Positions 56,764-63,998 of a stretch of DNA of 64,000 nucleotides are shown piece after piece. Position 1 is the stretch's first letter. Each line of letters starts with the position of its first letter. Position numbers and translations under genes: made by a program. The stretch spans positions 1 to 64,000 of IMG/VR virus record IMGVR_UViG_3300027759_000063; one strand, given 5' to 3'. Under the pieces are notes generated by a model. That model searched no databases. It was not told the origin of the DNA and worked only from the letters and a program-made list of their open reading frames with translations. The DNA comes from a virus.

Positions 56764-57919
56764 TATATTCCTTTACGATATTGGGCCACAGGTCCGCAAA
56801 CCTTGTGGTTTTCTTTAGTGTTGTTTCCATGTCTGTGTGCCAGGCCAATACATCGGGCACAAAATCCTGGTTGATCAAATAACTGTTGTCTTTCAATGTT
56901 GCACGATATCTGTTAAGCACCTCAACGTTGAGATTTATTTGGTTTTGTTTTTGATATTTTTCAACCACACGATCAATTTCATCTACCGCAAGTTGCCTTA
57001 ACCTGGCTGATTGGCGTCTAATATCTAGTGTCCAAGGATTGGTTAACTCGCACCAAAAGATACCCAAATTCTCTTTGGCACAAAAATCGTAGTATGCCAT
57101 GAGATCCAACGCACAATAAACGGAATAAGCCGGATGTGCTTTTATCAACAAATTGTGTTGTTTCATGACGTGAATATTTTTCACAAACTGCGCCCAGCTT
57201 GCACCATGACGTACATATTCAAATTTATCCGCGTCAGCGTTGTCAAAACTGATCATCCACTCCACTTGTGGCCAGGTCCTAAGCCGCTGGTAAATGGCAT
57301 TGGTTTCAAGATCCATGCTAAGATTTGTGGTGATCATAACCCGTGTTGTGGCAGGGTTGATATAGTCAAGAAACTGTTCTAGTCCTTTTTGCAACAAGGG
57401 TTCACCGCCGCCTAGGCTGAGTCCTTGAATGTTGTGCCCTTGTGTGCGGGCAAGTTCAATCAGGTCTGCGTGTTCATTTTTGACATGATTGATGGGAATC
57501 TTTTTTATGCTCTGCCAGGCTGTGCTGGTTTCAGGATTGCAGTACACACAGGCAAGATTGCACAGGTTACTCCAGTTTACCACTAAATGCTCTAGTTTAA
57601 AAAAGTCTGGGTCTGAGTCAATGGCTGCCAGGGTTTCCTGAGAAGTATACTTCACTGTGCGGCCACTAGACCCGGTGGTTTCTTCCAGTCGCTTACACCA
57701 CAAGCATCCAGGTGCCCACTCGCCTCGTGCCATGGCCTGCTTCATACTTGTGACCACTGGCCCTTTGATAATTTCTTGAATGGAGTTTTTCTTTGCATTG
57801 CCAATCATGTCCACACAATGAAAACATGGGCTAACTTCCCCTGCTTGATCAATATTAAGAGTGGTCCAAGGTGCAGGACAAAATGTAGGGCTTTGAGATA
57901 TCATTTTGGGTGTATCCAT
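56750..57919 (-). CDS. Twitch-type radical SAM enzyme A
   Basis: A 389-residue radical SAM enzyme. The core cluster motif is NLCNLACVYCNPE (C120, C124, C127). LGGGEPLL, ITTNLSMDLETNAIY and WMISFDNADADKFEYVRHG build the barrel. The N-terminus holds an auxiliary-cluster-type cysteine set, TFCPAPWTTLNI, SPCFHC and GCLWCKRLEE (C14, C32, C35, C72, C75), a SPASM/twitch arrangement placed before the barrel. Such enzymes install modifications on peptides or sugars; substrate unknown. The 3' end overlaps the SGNH gene; 19-base overlap with the oxygenase upstream. Confidence 0.87.
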   Translation of the reverse strand: MDTPKMISQSPTFCPAPWTTLNIDQAGEVSPCFHCVDMIGNAKKNSIQEIIKGPVVTSMKQAMARGEWAPGCLWCKRLEETTGSSGRTVKYTSQETLAAIDSDPDFFKLEHLVVNWSNLCNLACVYCNPETSTAWQSIKKIPINHVKNEHADLIELARTQGHNIQGLSLGGGEPLLQKGLEQFLDYINPATTRVMITTNLSMDLETNAIYQRLRTWPQVEWMISFDNADADKFEYVRHGASWAQFVKNIHVMKQHNLLIKAHPAYSVYCALDLMAYYDFCAKENLGIFWCELTNPWTLDIRRQSARLRQLAVDEIDRVVEKYQKQNQINLNVEVLNRYRATLKDNSYLINQDFVPDVLAWHTDMETTLKKTTRFADLWPNIVKEYNEEK

Positions 57920-58440
57920 GTGTATGAGGTTACTCTATAAGAGTCTGCGGGTGTAAGCATGGCATGCCATATCAGCGGCCTATATCCTGTGCTGTCTGCT
58001 TGATTGATCATGATATACCCAGCATTGGGCTGTTCTGGTGTTTGATAGCGCAAAGTTTTGGGATCCTTGTACCAGTAAAAGGCAGTGCCAGGACCCTGCC
58101 AGGTCAGATGCATGCTGCCCGGCATCTCGCCGTCGGTGTGCATGCCACAAGTGAATCCTGGTTCATCTAGCCACCATGCTGTGCCCGAGTAAGGGTGTAA
58201 TTTTCTACCCACACCCTGTTCCAGTGTTGACCATTGTTGACCGAGTTCACTGTGCCATTGATCAATCCAAGGTATAGCCGTGTCTGTTATGCGCCGTCGT
58301 GCCCAGTTTTCTTGTCCTTCTTGACGTTGCCAAGGTAGACTGATCCAGTCTGTGGTCAAGACTTGAGCAGCCAGTTCCTTACTCACAGCATGTGCTACCC
58401 TGAACAAATTCATTTCAGAATCTACTGCTGTCACAAGCAT
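57901..58440 (-). CDS. 2-oxoglutarate/Fe(II)-type oxygenase (prolyl-4-hydroxylase-like)
   Basis: A 179-residue double-stranded beta-helix protein. The iron ligands are TCGMHTDGEMPG (H101, D103), a central strand with FYWYKD, and the distal PLIWHAMLTPADSYRVTSYT (H159, R169), the H-x-D ... H with Arg ten residues later that binds 2-oxoglutarate. Likely hydroxylates a peptide, protein or small molecule. Start at 58440: it overlaps the stop of radical SAM B by 10 bases. Sandwiched between two radical SAM enzymes, so a common pathway is likely (inference). Confidence 0.8.
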   Translation of the reverse strand: MLVTAVDSEMNLFRVAHAVSKELAAQVLTTDWISLPWQRQEGQENWARRRITDTAIPWIDQWHSELGQQWSTLEQGVGRKLHPYSGTAWWLDEPGFTCGMHTDGEMPGSMHLTWQGPGTAFYWYKDPKTLRYQTPEQPNAGYIMINQADSTGYRPLIWHAMLTPADSYRVTSYTWIHPK

Positions 58441-59570
58441 TGTGCAATCTCCGGCCATAGTTGCGCAAACTTACCAGCGGTGTCAGGATGATACCGGGTT
58501 TCATTATCGTGTATGTGCTGGCGAAACTGCTGTGCAATTCTGCCACGTGCTTGTGCTACTGAATTGTAATTGCCTAATGCTTGATCAAAAAACTGATGTT
58601 CAGCTGGTGTAGCAATGTTCATGGTATAGAACCGTTCAATCTCTTGTGCAGCCAATTCAGCCACCCGAGGACCATGCAAGAAAGGATCAAGGTATTCGGG
58701 TTGAAACAAGTTTTGCCATAACACAGTGGCGCCTGCATCTTGCACAAACTGTCTAAACTCACAGATGCGTGTGGCATTGTACATGTTGTACACTGCATGA
58801 ACACCACCCCATTGGCCTTGTGACTTCATTAGGCCTTGTATAGTCTTCAAGTTCTCTTGCAACACAGTCCAGTTGCCGCCGTGACGCACATATTCAAAGC
58901 GATCCGCAATGTTGTCAAAGCTCATGCTCCAGCCCACTCGCTTGCGTTCGGCCAGCTTGCGGAATATCCGGTTGATCTGCAGATCCACATTCAAGTTGGT
59001 AATCAGGGTCACAATGGCAGTGTCTGGGATCACATCCAGCAGTCGGTTGTTTTCGGGCAACAACAGTGGCTCGCCACCTACCAAGGCAACTTCATGTATG
59101 TGTTCATAGTGCTGTTCAATAAAGTCACACACCTGTTCATAGTAAGGCCTTGCACCAGACTTAAACGGTATGTTTTTGATTCCTGCCCATTTTGAACTGC
59201 ATGCTTCGCCACAATAGTTGCAACTCAGGTTGCATGTGGTGTTCCAACGCACATCTACTATAACAGGATAGTGATACTGATCACCTGCGGCGGCATAATC
59301 AAAATCAGGATTAACATTGTTGTGCCAGGCACGTTCTGAATCTGCACCAAAGCGTTCGGCACGAACACAGTTAGAGCAATAGTCATGCGCTTGCCCTTGT
59401 GAGAGACTGGTGCGTATTTCTGCCATCAAGTCGGAATTGAGTACTTGTTCTATTGACTGTGAGTTGAGGTTGCCCAGCATGTTGGGGTTGCCAGCACAGC
59501 AGGTTTTAACATCGCCACGGGGATTGATATGCAGGCCACGCCAGGGCGCAGCACAGTAGAAATTGCTCAT
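58431..59570 (-). CDS. Twitch-type radical SAM enzyme B
   Basis: A 379-residue relative of enzyme A: NTTCNLSCNYCGEACSSKW (C113, C117, C120), LVGGEPLLL, LITNLNVDLQINRIF, SMSFDNIADRFEYVRHGGNW. The N-terminal cysteines are NFYCAAPWRGLHINP, VKTCCAGNP and DYCSNCVRAE (C6, C24, C25, C65, C68). The two enzymes share the FEYVRHG segment and domain order, hence paralogues with probably distinct substrates. First gene of the run, behind the late core at 59574..59581 (4 bases before the ATG). Confidence 0.88.
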   Translation of the reverse strand: MSNFYCAAPWRGLHINPRGDVKTCCAGNPNMLGNLNSQSIEQVLNSDLMAEIRTSLSQGQAHDYCSNCVRAERFGADSERAWHNNVNPDFDYAAAGDQYHYPVIVDVRWNTTCNLSCNYCGEACSSKWAGIKNIPFKSGARPYYEQVCDFIEQHYEHIHEVALVGGEPLLLPENNRLLDVIPDTAIVTLITNLNVDLQINRIFRKLAERKRVGWSMSFDNIADRFEYVRHGGNWTVLQENLKTIQGLMKSQGQWGGVHAVYNMYNATRICEFRQFVQDAGATVLWQNLFQPEYLDPFLHGPRVAELAAQEIERFYTMNIATPAEHQFFDQALGNYNSVAQARGRIAQQFRQHIHDNETRYHPDTAGKFAQLWPEIAQCL

Positions 59571-59573
59571 GCC

Positions 59574-59581
59574 TTATTTAC
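59574..59581 (-). promoter_or_regulatory. Late promoter core before radical SAM B
   Basis: GTAAATAA on the minus strand, four bases before the ATG at 59570, so the mRNA would have almost no leader. It would drive the radical SAM/oxygenase/SGNH/terminase genes late in infection. Confidence 0.55.
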
Positions 59582-59588
59582 GGCAGTG

Positions 59589-60026
59589 TTATTGACACCA
59601 ACTTGTTTTGGCTTCGCCGTAGTATTCTCTGGCATAGCCATTGGCAATCAACATTTGACGCAGGCTTTGCCCGTTGAGTATGACATCGCCCAACACACGC
59701 CCGCCATACTTGTCCCAGTCCATGAGCACAATTTGGCGTTGTGTGGCTTGTGCAATAGCATTTTTAGTAAATGCTGTGGCTGCTTGACCACGCTCATTTT
59801 CACTCTCGCACTGTGCTCGGTGCCCTTTTTCAGGAGTGTCCACACCAAACACACGGATGCTGAGTTCTTTCTTCAGTGGGTCTGGCAGGAACGGTGCGTG
59901 GAATGCCACTGTGTCCCCATCAATCACCCGAGTGATTTGTGCGTCATATGTGACACCAGGCTTTTGTTTGCCTTGGGCTATGGCCAACGCAGGAACAATG
60001 AGTAAGAGTAGGATGAGTTTTTTCAT
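59589..60026 (-). CDS. Secreted staphylococcal-nuclease-like nuclease
   Basis: A 145-residue protein with an N-terminal signal peptide (MKKLILLLLIVPALAIAQ) and an SNase fold: TRVIDGDTVAFHAP (D36, D38), IRVFGVDTPEKGH (R58, E66) and WDKYGGRVLGDV (R110), corresponding to the calcium-binding acids and catalytic Arg-Glu-Arg. Calcium-dependent cleavage of DNA/RNA outside the cytoplasm is expected. Late context between fibre and radical SAM genes. Possible use: attack on DNA in the periplasm, as in superinfection exclusion, or release of nucleotides (inference). Confidence 0.88.
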   Translation of the reverse strand: MKKLILLLLIVPALAIAQGKQKPGVTYDAQITRVIDGDTVAFHAPFLPDPLKKELSIRVFGVDTPEKGHRAQCESENERGQAATAFTKNAIAQATQRQIVLMDWDKYGGRVLGDVILNGQSLRQMLIANGYAREYYGEAKTSWCQ

Positions 60027-60035
60027 GTTGAAATT

Positions 60036-61034
60036 TTAAGTTGTTATAACAATAATCTCACCTGTGGTGGGATTGTAGTACATGGGTGAGAATCCTGCAG
60101 GTATTGAGCCTGCAGTTGGCGCGGCAAAAGTCACACTGGTCACTGCTCGCACAGGTTTCACTGTGAATGTGTTGGCAGTGGTTTGATTCAAGTTGGCGTT
60201 TGTAGCGTTTATAATGATTGAATTGTTGGCTTGTGAGGTGCGACCAGCAAGGTAGCCAACAGCTACTGAATAGTTACCTTGTCCTGTTTCGGCTGCACCT
60301 GTTCCAATGGCCACTGCTTGAGTACCTTGTGAAGTTAAGCCGGCATTTTGACCAATAGCCACTGATTGAGTACCTTGTAACGCGGCTCCGGCCTGCGTAC
60401 CAATGGCTATTGTGTTGTTTCCTTGTCCCCCGGCACCATAGCCTACGGCCACTGCATTGATACCTTGATTGGTTAATCCAGCAATTGCACCAATAGCCAC
60501 TGCATTTTCACCCTGAAGGGTTTCACCAGCCCGACTGCCAACGGCTACTGAATTTATACCTTGGGTGCTATATCCGGCATTATTTCCAACTGCTACCGCG
60601 CCAACACCTTGTGAGGTTACAGCAGAACGCACACCAACAGCCACTGCATTATTGCCTTGTGACGCGGCTCCAGCCTGCGTACCAATGGCCACTGTATCTA
60701 TGCCTTGTGCGTTGCCGGCCGCGTAGCCAATGGCCACTGAGAAGTTACCTTGAACAATGCCAGCATTGGTTCCCAGGGCTATCTTACTAGGACCACTGGC
60801 ATTGTTTTTATCGCCCAATGTAGCCCAGGTTGTTGCAACAGCTGATGCCACCAGGGTCAATTGACCAACGTTGTTACCTACATATAACAACGGCGGATCT
60901 GTTTCAAGATTTACTACAAGTTCGCCTGGTCTAGCATTGCCGTCATAGTTGACCAGCGTTACTTGAGCATTGTCCTTCATTGCGGCACGGCTAATGCCTG
61001 TGATGTTGTCGTATGGTGGGGGTGGATTGGCCAT
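60036..61034 (-). CDS. Tail fibre with YadA-like 16-residue repeats
   Basis: A 332-residue fibre. The N-terminus (NARPGELVVNLETDPPLLYV) resembles the attachment start of other phage fibres. Residues about 75-275 consist of eleven or so repeats of 16 residues with consensus NSVAIGxxAGxxSQG, the head repeat of trimeric adhesins (YadA-like left-handed roll). The C-terminus (PVRAVTSVTFAAPTAGSIPA) is a short tip. Probably a trimeric adhesin shaft. Late promoter core (61057..61064) with AGGAA ribosome binding site. Confidence 0.82.
   Translation of the reverse strand: MANPPPPYDNITGISRAAMKDNAQVTLVNYDGNARPGELVVNLETDPPLLYVGNNVGQLTLVASAVATTWATLGDKNNASGPSKIALGTNAGIVQGNFSVAIGYAAGNAQGIDTVAIGTQAGAASQGNNAVAVGVRSAVTSQGVGAVAVGNNAGYSTQGINSVAVGSRAGETLQGENAVAIGAIAGLTNQGINAVAVGYGAGGQGNNTIAIGTQAGAALQGTQSVAIGQNAGLTSQGTQAVAIGTGAAETGQGNYSVAVGYLAGRTSQANNSIIINATNANLNQTTANTFTVKPVRAVTSVTFAAPTAGSIPAGFSPMYYNPTTGEIIVITT
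60240..60790. repeat. 48-base coding repeats of the YadA-like fibre
   Basis: Imperfect 48-base units (for example GCCACTGCATTGATACCTTG and GCCACTGATTGAGTACCTTG) recur about eleven times in frame; one unit is 6 bases shorter. They encode the 16-residue adhesin repeats. Spacing and sequence drift show it is coding, not an array. Confidence 0.88.
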
Positions 61035-61056
61035 GTTCTAAATATTCCTAGTTAGA

Positions 61057-61064
61057 GTATTTAG
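61057..61064 (-). promoter_or_regulatory. Late promoter core before the YadA-like fibre
   Basis: CTAAATAC on the minus strand, 23 bases before the ATG at 61034, with TAGGAAT as ribosome binding site between. Confidence 0.6.
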
Positions 61065-61096
61065 CAAAAACGCACTGTTGTTAAACTGCGGAAGAT

Positions 61097-61483
61097 TTAA
61101 CGAGGGTATCCAGCAAATGCCCGTACAGGACTTTGTTTCTGCACAGATGCAGGTTCCAGGCTGTTTGGTGTGCTGATTTGTACTTTTTTAACAGGCAAAC
61201 CAGCCATTTTCAATGCTTGATCAATTATGGGTTCAACACTGGCATTGAATCCACCAACCACTGCTTCTTCCCCAAACGCAGCCTTGGGCGACCAAGCCGG
61301 CAACTTAGCAGTGATGCCATCTGTGCCGGCGTCACTTCTGGCACGGGCCATGGCCACACCCAGTCGATAGATCTGATATGGATCGCTGGACTGTACTCCG
61401 GGCAATGTGAACACATGGTTCATGGGATCTGCTTGCTCAGGAGGCAGTGTTGTTTCTTCAGTGATAAACTCTCTGGCTCTCAT
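61097..61483 (-). CDS. Probable packaged protein with capsid-targeting N-terminus A
   Basis: A 128-residue protein starting MRAREFITEETTLPPEQADP. This start matches the T4 internal-protein targeting peptide (M-x3-EFI-x-E) with a prohead protease site ITE|E. The body is small and mixed (YQIYRLGVAMARARSD, DQALKMAGLPVKKVQI) and the end is SPVRAFAGYPR, nearly identical to the end of the neighbouring 123-residue protein. No enzymatic motif; likely an internal head protein processed and packaged (inference). ATGA-coupled to its paralogue upstream. Confidence 0.7.
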   Translation of the reverse strand: MRAREFITEETTLPPEQADPMNHVFTLPGVQSSDPYQIYRLGVAMARARSDAGTDGITAKLPAWSPKAAFGEEAVVGGFNASVEPIIDQALKMAGLPVKKVQISTPNSLEPASVQKQSPVRAFAGYPR

Positions 61484-61851
61484 CTGGGATAGCCCGCAAA
61501 TGCTTTTACAGGACTGCTTGTGTTCACAGCAGGATGTTCTTGACTGCGGAGGTCACCGTGATTTAAATCTTCATGATGACTGCCCACAGCCTTGTAGGCC
61601 ATTTTCATCATGTCTTGTTCTTCAGGGGTATACGGTGCGGCAATGTTGTTGCGTCCTGCCCAACTCTCGCCATCTATTTCAGGTACAAATGTGCCATCTG
61701 TTGAGGCCACAGCCATCATGATACGATTGAGTTCATACACACGGTCAGCAAATTGCGCATCACGAAACTTGTTCAAGCCCACTGTGCCTATGTCAAGTCG
61801 TTTGCTAATTTTGCCAACTTTGTCTTCAGCAACAAACTCTGTGGCTCTCAC
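61480..61851 (-). CDS. Probable packaged protein with capsid-targeting N-terminus B
   Basis: A 123-residue protein starting MRATEFVAEDKVGKISKRLD, again a T4-like targeting peptide (VAE|D). The body has RVYELNRIMMAVASTDGTFV and PEEQDMMKMAYKAVGSHHED; the C-terminus is SPVKAFAGYPR. Conserved start and end with unrelated middle suggest modular internal head proteins. Two bases after the preceding gene's stop; overlaps its partner by 4. Function unknown. Confidence 0.7.
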   Translation of the reverse strand: MRATEFVAEDKVGKISKRLDIGTVGLNKFRDAQFADRVYELNRIMMAVASTDGTFVPEIDGESWAGRNNIAAPYTPEEQDMMKMAYKAVGSHHEDLNHGDLRSQEHPAVNTSSPVKAFAGYPR

Positions 61852-61853
61852 TG

Positions 61854-62180
61854 TTAAATTCCGTTGCTGCCTGCTGTGGCACTTGTGGCTGTGCCCAATG
61901 CGACGGCTGAAAAATTCGTGCCGGTTATGATCAAATAGTTGCCTGCGCCCACATAAATCTCTGTAGTAGTTCCGTTGGGCACACTTACTGCATTGGCATA
62001 TAGATTGCCAACTGCGCCAGCGCCCATGCTGGCATTGGCAGGTGTGCCATTTGCCTGTTGATAAGTCAACTGCACAGCTTGAACTTGATAGGTAACATTG
62101 TTACTTTCAGAATTGATCTGTGCTTTGTCTGTGGTCCACAACACATTGCCTGCTGTGTCTTTGACTACTTGAACAGCCAT
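61854..62180 (-). CDS. Small virion protein (108 aa)
   Basis: A low-charge Asn/Thr/Ala/Gly-rich protein: VQVVKDTAGNVLWTTDKAQI, TYQVQAVQLTYQQANG, GNYLIITGTNFSAVALG. Beta-structured and typical for decoration or tail-associated proteins; about the size of the other small virion protein at 19598..20005. Overlaps the preceding gene by one base and is followed after two bases by the targeting-peptide gene. Late expression is likely; exact virion location unknown. Confidence 0.65.
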   Translation of the reverse strand: MAVQVVKDTAGNVLWTTDKAQINSESNNVTYQVQAVQLTYQQANGTPANASMGAGAVGNLYANAVSVPNGTTTEIYVGAGNYLIITGTNFSAVALGTATSATAGSNGI

Positions 62181-62368
62181 TATTGATCACCTTCAGGGTT
62201 GGAGACTATGGGTTGAAATATTTCTCGTGCTTGGTACATTACACCTGGAATTTCCACAGGTGTTTGTTTCACGCTGGGCACAGCAGGTGGCACATAATTG
62301 TTGGCATTGCGCTGAGAAATTTCTGCTGCTACTTCACTGTAGGGTCTCATCATGTTGTTTGAACTCAT
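62180..62368 (-). CDS. Small protein before the head-associated cluster (62 aa)
   Basis: Starts MSSNNMMRPYSEVAAEISQR and continues with a proline-rich linker (YVPPAVPSVKQTPVEIPG) and QAREIFQPIVSNPEGDQ. The ATG at 62368 lies 4 bases after the stop of the 541-aa gene; the longer frame from 62470 would overlap it by about 100 bases and is rejected. Probably unstructured; possibly a linker or internal head peptide. Function unknown. Confidence 0.55.
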   Translation of the reverse strand: MSSNNMMRPYSEVAAEISQRNANNYVPPAVPSVKQTPVEIPGVMYQAREIFQPIVSNPEGDQ

Positions 62369-62372
62369 GTTA

Positions 62373-63998
62373 TTATCCTTTGTATGCTTGCCACTGGTTG
62401 GTGAGAGCAAAAATGCTTTCATCAATATCTTTTTTCTTGATTGCATTTGTTCCTGGAATGGTGTCACCAATTTTTACATCATCGTCTTTGAGTCCTTTGG
62501 TGAACAAGTTGCCTTCTTCAGTTTTTTGTTCGTCCATGGGCTTTTTCTTTACGCCTGCAATTTCCATCATTCTGCGAATGCTTTCTTTTACTGTGTCTTC
62601 TTCTTCGTCGGCATCAGCAGCAGCGTCTTTCATGGACTCTTCTTTGTCGCCGTCCTTGTCAAGATCAATGTAATCAGGCTTGGCTGCTTCTGCAAGTCCG
62701 GCCATTTCCATCATTCTACGCAAGGCATCTTCATCTTGTGTGTGCGCAGCCACAACAGGCACAGTGGTTTGTCCATCACCTGCAACGTCTGTCTTGGGCC
62801 TGTTCAAGCCACCTGCATAGCCAAAGTTGTTGTCAGCCTGTTCAGTGTTGGTGGGATAGTCTGGAGCATTGTCGTCCACTGCTTCTTGTACATCGCCGCA
62901 ACCACAGTCTGGCATGCCGCATGTGGCACATGGCTCTTCACCATGTGAGTGCATGTCGCCACCGTGTGCATCTCCGCTGCCAAGCCCGGCGTTCTTCAGC
63001 ATTATGCCCAGTTTCAGTGCGTCTTCATCTGTGGCAGTTATGGTCAAACTTTTTCCACCTTCGGTTGAGTCACTCATGTTGATGGTCATTGATTCGGCAA
63101 TCATGTTTTCTAATTCACGATTCATTGAATCGTAAATGCCTTTGCCAACCATGCCGGCGCCGCCGCTTTTGGCAGCAGAACTTGTGGCAACTGAACCACT
63201 AGTGGTTGACTCTTCAACATCTTCCTCTTTCTTTTTGCTCTTGGCCTTGTCAGGCAAGCCTTTGTGTTTGGTCTTGGCAAAATCTTCAACGTCTTTTGGC
63301 TTCATGGTGCTGGCAACTTTTTTAAGTTCTTTGCTGGCGCCCTTGACCTTTTCACCTTTTTGCATGGCATGTGCCATGCCCATGAACTTTTGTTGTTGCT
63401 TGCTTACTGCTTTTTCAGCAATGGGTTCTTCTTCATCATCTTCTTCTTGATTCTGCATGTACTCGTCGATAGAGATCATCATGCCTTCGATCTTGGACAA
63501 CTTTGATTGTACCCATTCTGGCAAGTTGTCGTTGTCACCCAACACTTTGCTCAAGGCCTGCGCATGACGCACAATGGTCTTGATGTCATCTTTGGCCATG
63601 TCGCCTTCTTGATCGTATTCGCCTTGATCACGGATGTCTACTTCGCCTTCTTTGGTCATCAACTTGGAACGACCGCTGGGTCCTTTGGCACCAATGGCGC
63701 CTTTGGTACCTTTTGGACGTCCACGTCCACGCGGTCCTGCTTGTGTGTCAGAATCATCATCTGCGCCAACACTATTGCCTTGGTCGTCTACTCTGCGTGT
63801 TACCATACGGCCTGTGGCAGTATGTTTGATGTCGTGTTTGTGACCGCGTTCAATGCTGCCAACTTTAGGAGCAGCAGCTCTTGGTGTGCTCATGTCAAAT
63901 GCAGTGCCTTTGGATTTTTCTTCATCCATCTCAGCATTACGACCTTTGCCGCCGCCCAGGGCTTTACGCATGGCTTCAGCGGCCACGTCACCCAGCAT
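62373..63998 (-). CDS. Disordered head-associated protein, 5' end probably outside the window
   Basis: At least 541 residues; the frame starts at an ATG two bases from the window edge and may continue beyond. It is highly charged and low in complexity: KGRNAEMDEEKSKG, RGRGRPKGTKGAIGAKGPSG, EEDDEEEPIAEK, with a C-terminal cysteine cluster (EPCATCGMPDCGCGDVQEAV). Repeated amphipathic motifs occur (LGIMLKNAGLG, LRRMMEMAGLAE, IRRMMEIAGVKK) that recur in other head proteins here. It resembles prohead core or scaffold proteins that are cut by the maturation protease. Late operon with the genes to its left. Confidence 0.65.
   Translation of the reverse strand: MLGDVAAEAMRKALGGGKGRNAEMDEEKSKGTAFDMSTPRAAAPKVGSIERGHKHDIKHTATGRMVTRRVDDQGNSVGADDDSDTQAGPRGRGRPKGTKGAIGAKGPSGRSKLMTKEGEVDIRDQGEYDQEGDMAKDDIKTIVRHAQALSKVLGDNDNLPEWVQSKLSKIEGMMISIDEYMQNQEEDDEEEPIAEKAVSKQQQKFMGMAHAMQKGEKVKGASKELKKVASTMKPKDVEDFAKTKHKGLPDKAKSKKKEEDVEESTTSGSVATSSAAKSGGAGMVGKGIYDSMNRELENMIAESMTINMSDSTEGGKSLTITATDEDALKLGIMLKNAGLGSGDAHGGDMHSHGEEPCATCGMPDCGCGDVQEAVDDNAPDYPTNTEQADNNFGYAGGLNRPKTDVAGDGQTTVPVVAAHTQDEDALRRMMEMAGLAEAAKPDYIDLDKDGDKEESMKDAAADADEEEDTVKESIRRMMEIAGVKKKPMDEQKTEEGNLFTKGLKDDDVKIGDTIPGTNAIKKKDIDESIFALTNQWQAYKG

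Noticed and set aside
60041-60052. TTGTTATAACAA palindrome as an operator
   Set aside because: A single AT-rich palindrome at a gene end without adjoining promoter; likely chance.
60240-60790. CRISPR-like or satellite repeats
   Set aside because: The 48-base units encode regular 16-residue adhesin repeats; no constant repeat with unique spacers.
62373-63998. Cysteine cluster of the 541-aa protein as a radical SAM or Fe-S site
   Set aside because: CATCGMPDCGCG lies in a disordered region and lacks the SAM-binding fold; a metal-binding tag is possible but not supported further.
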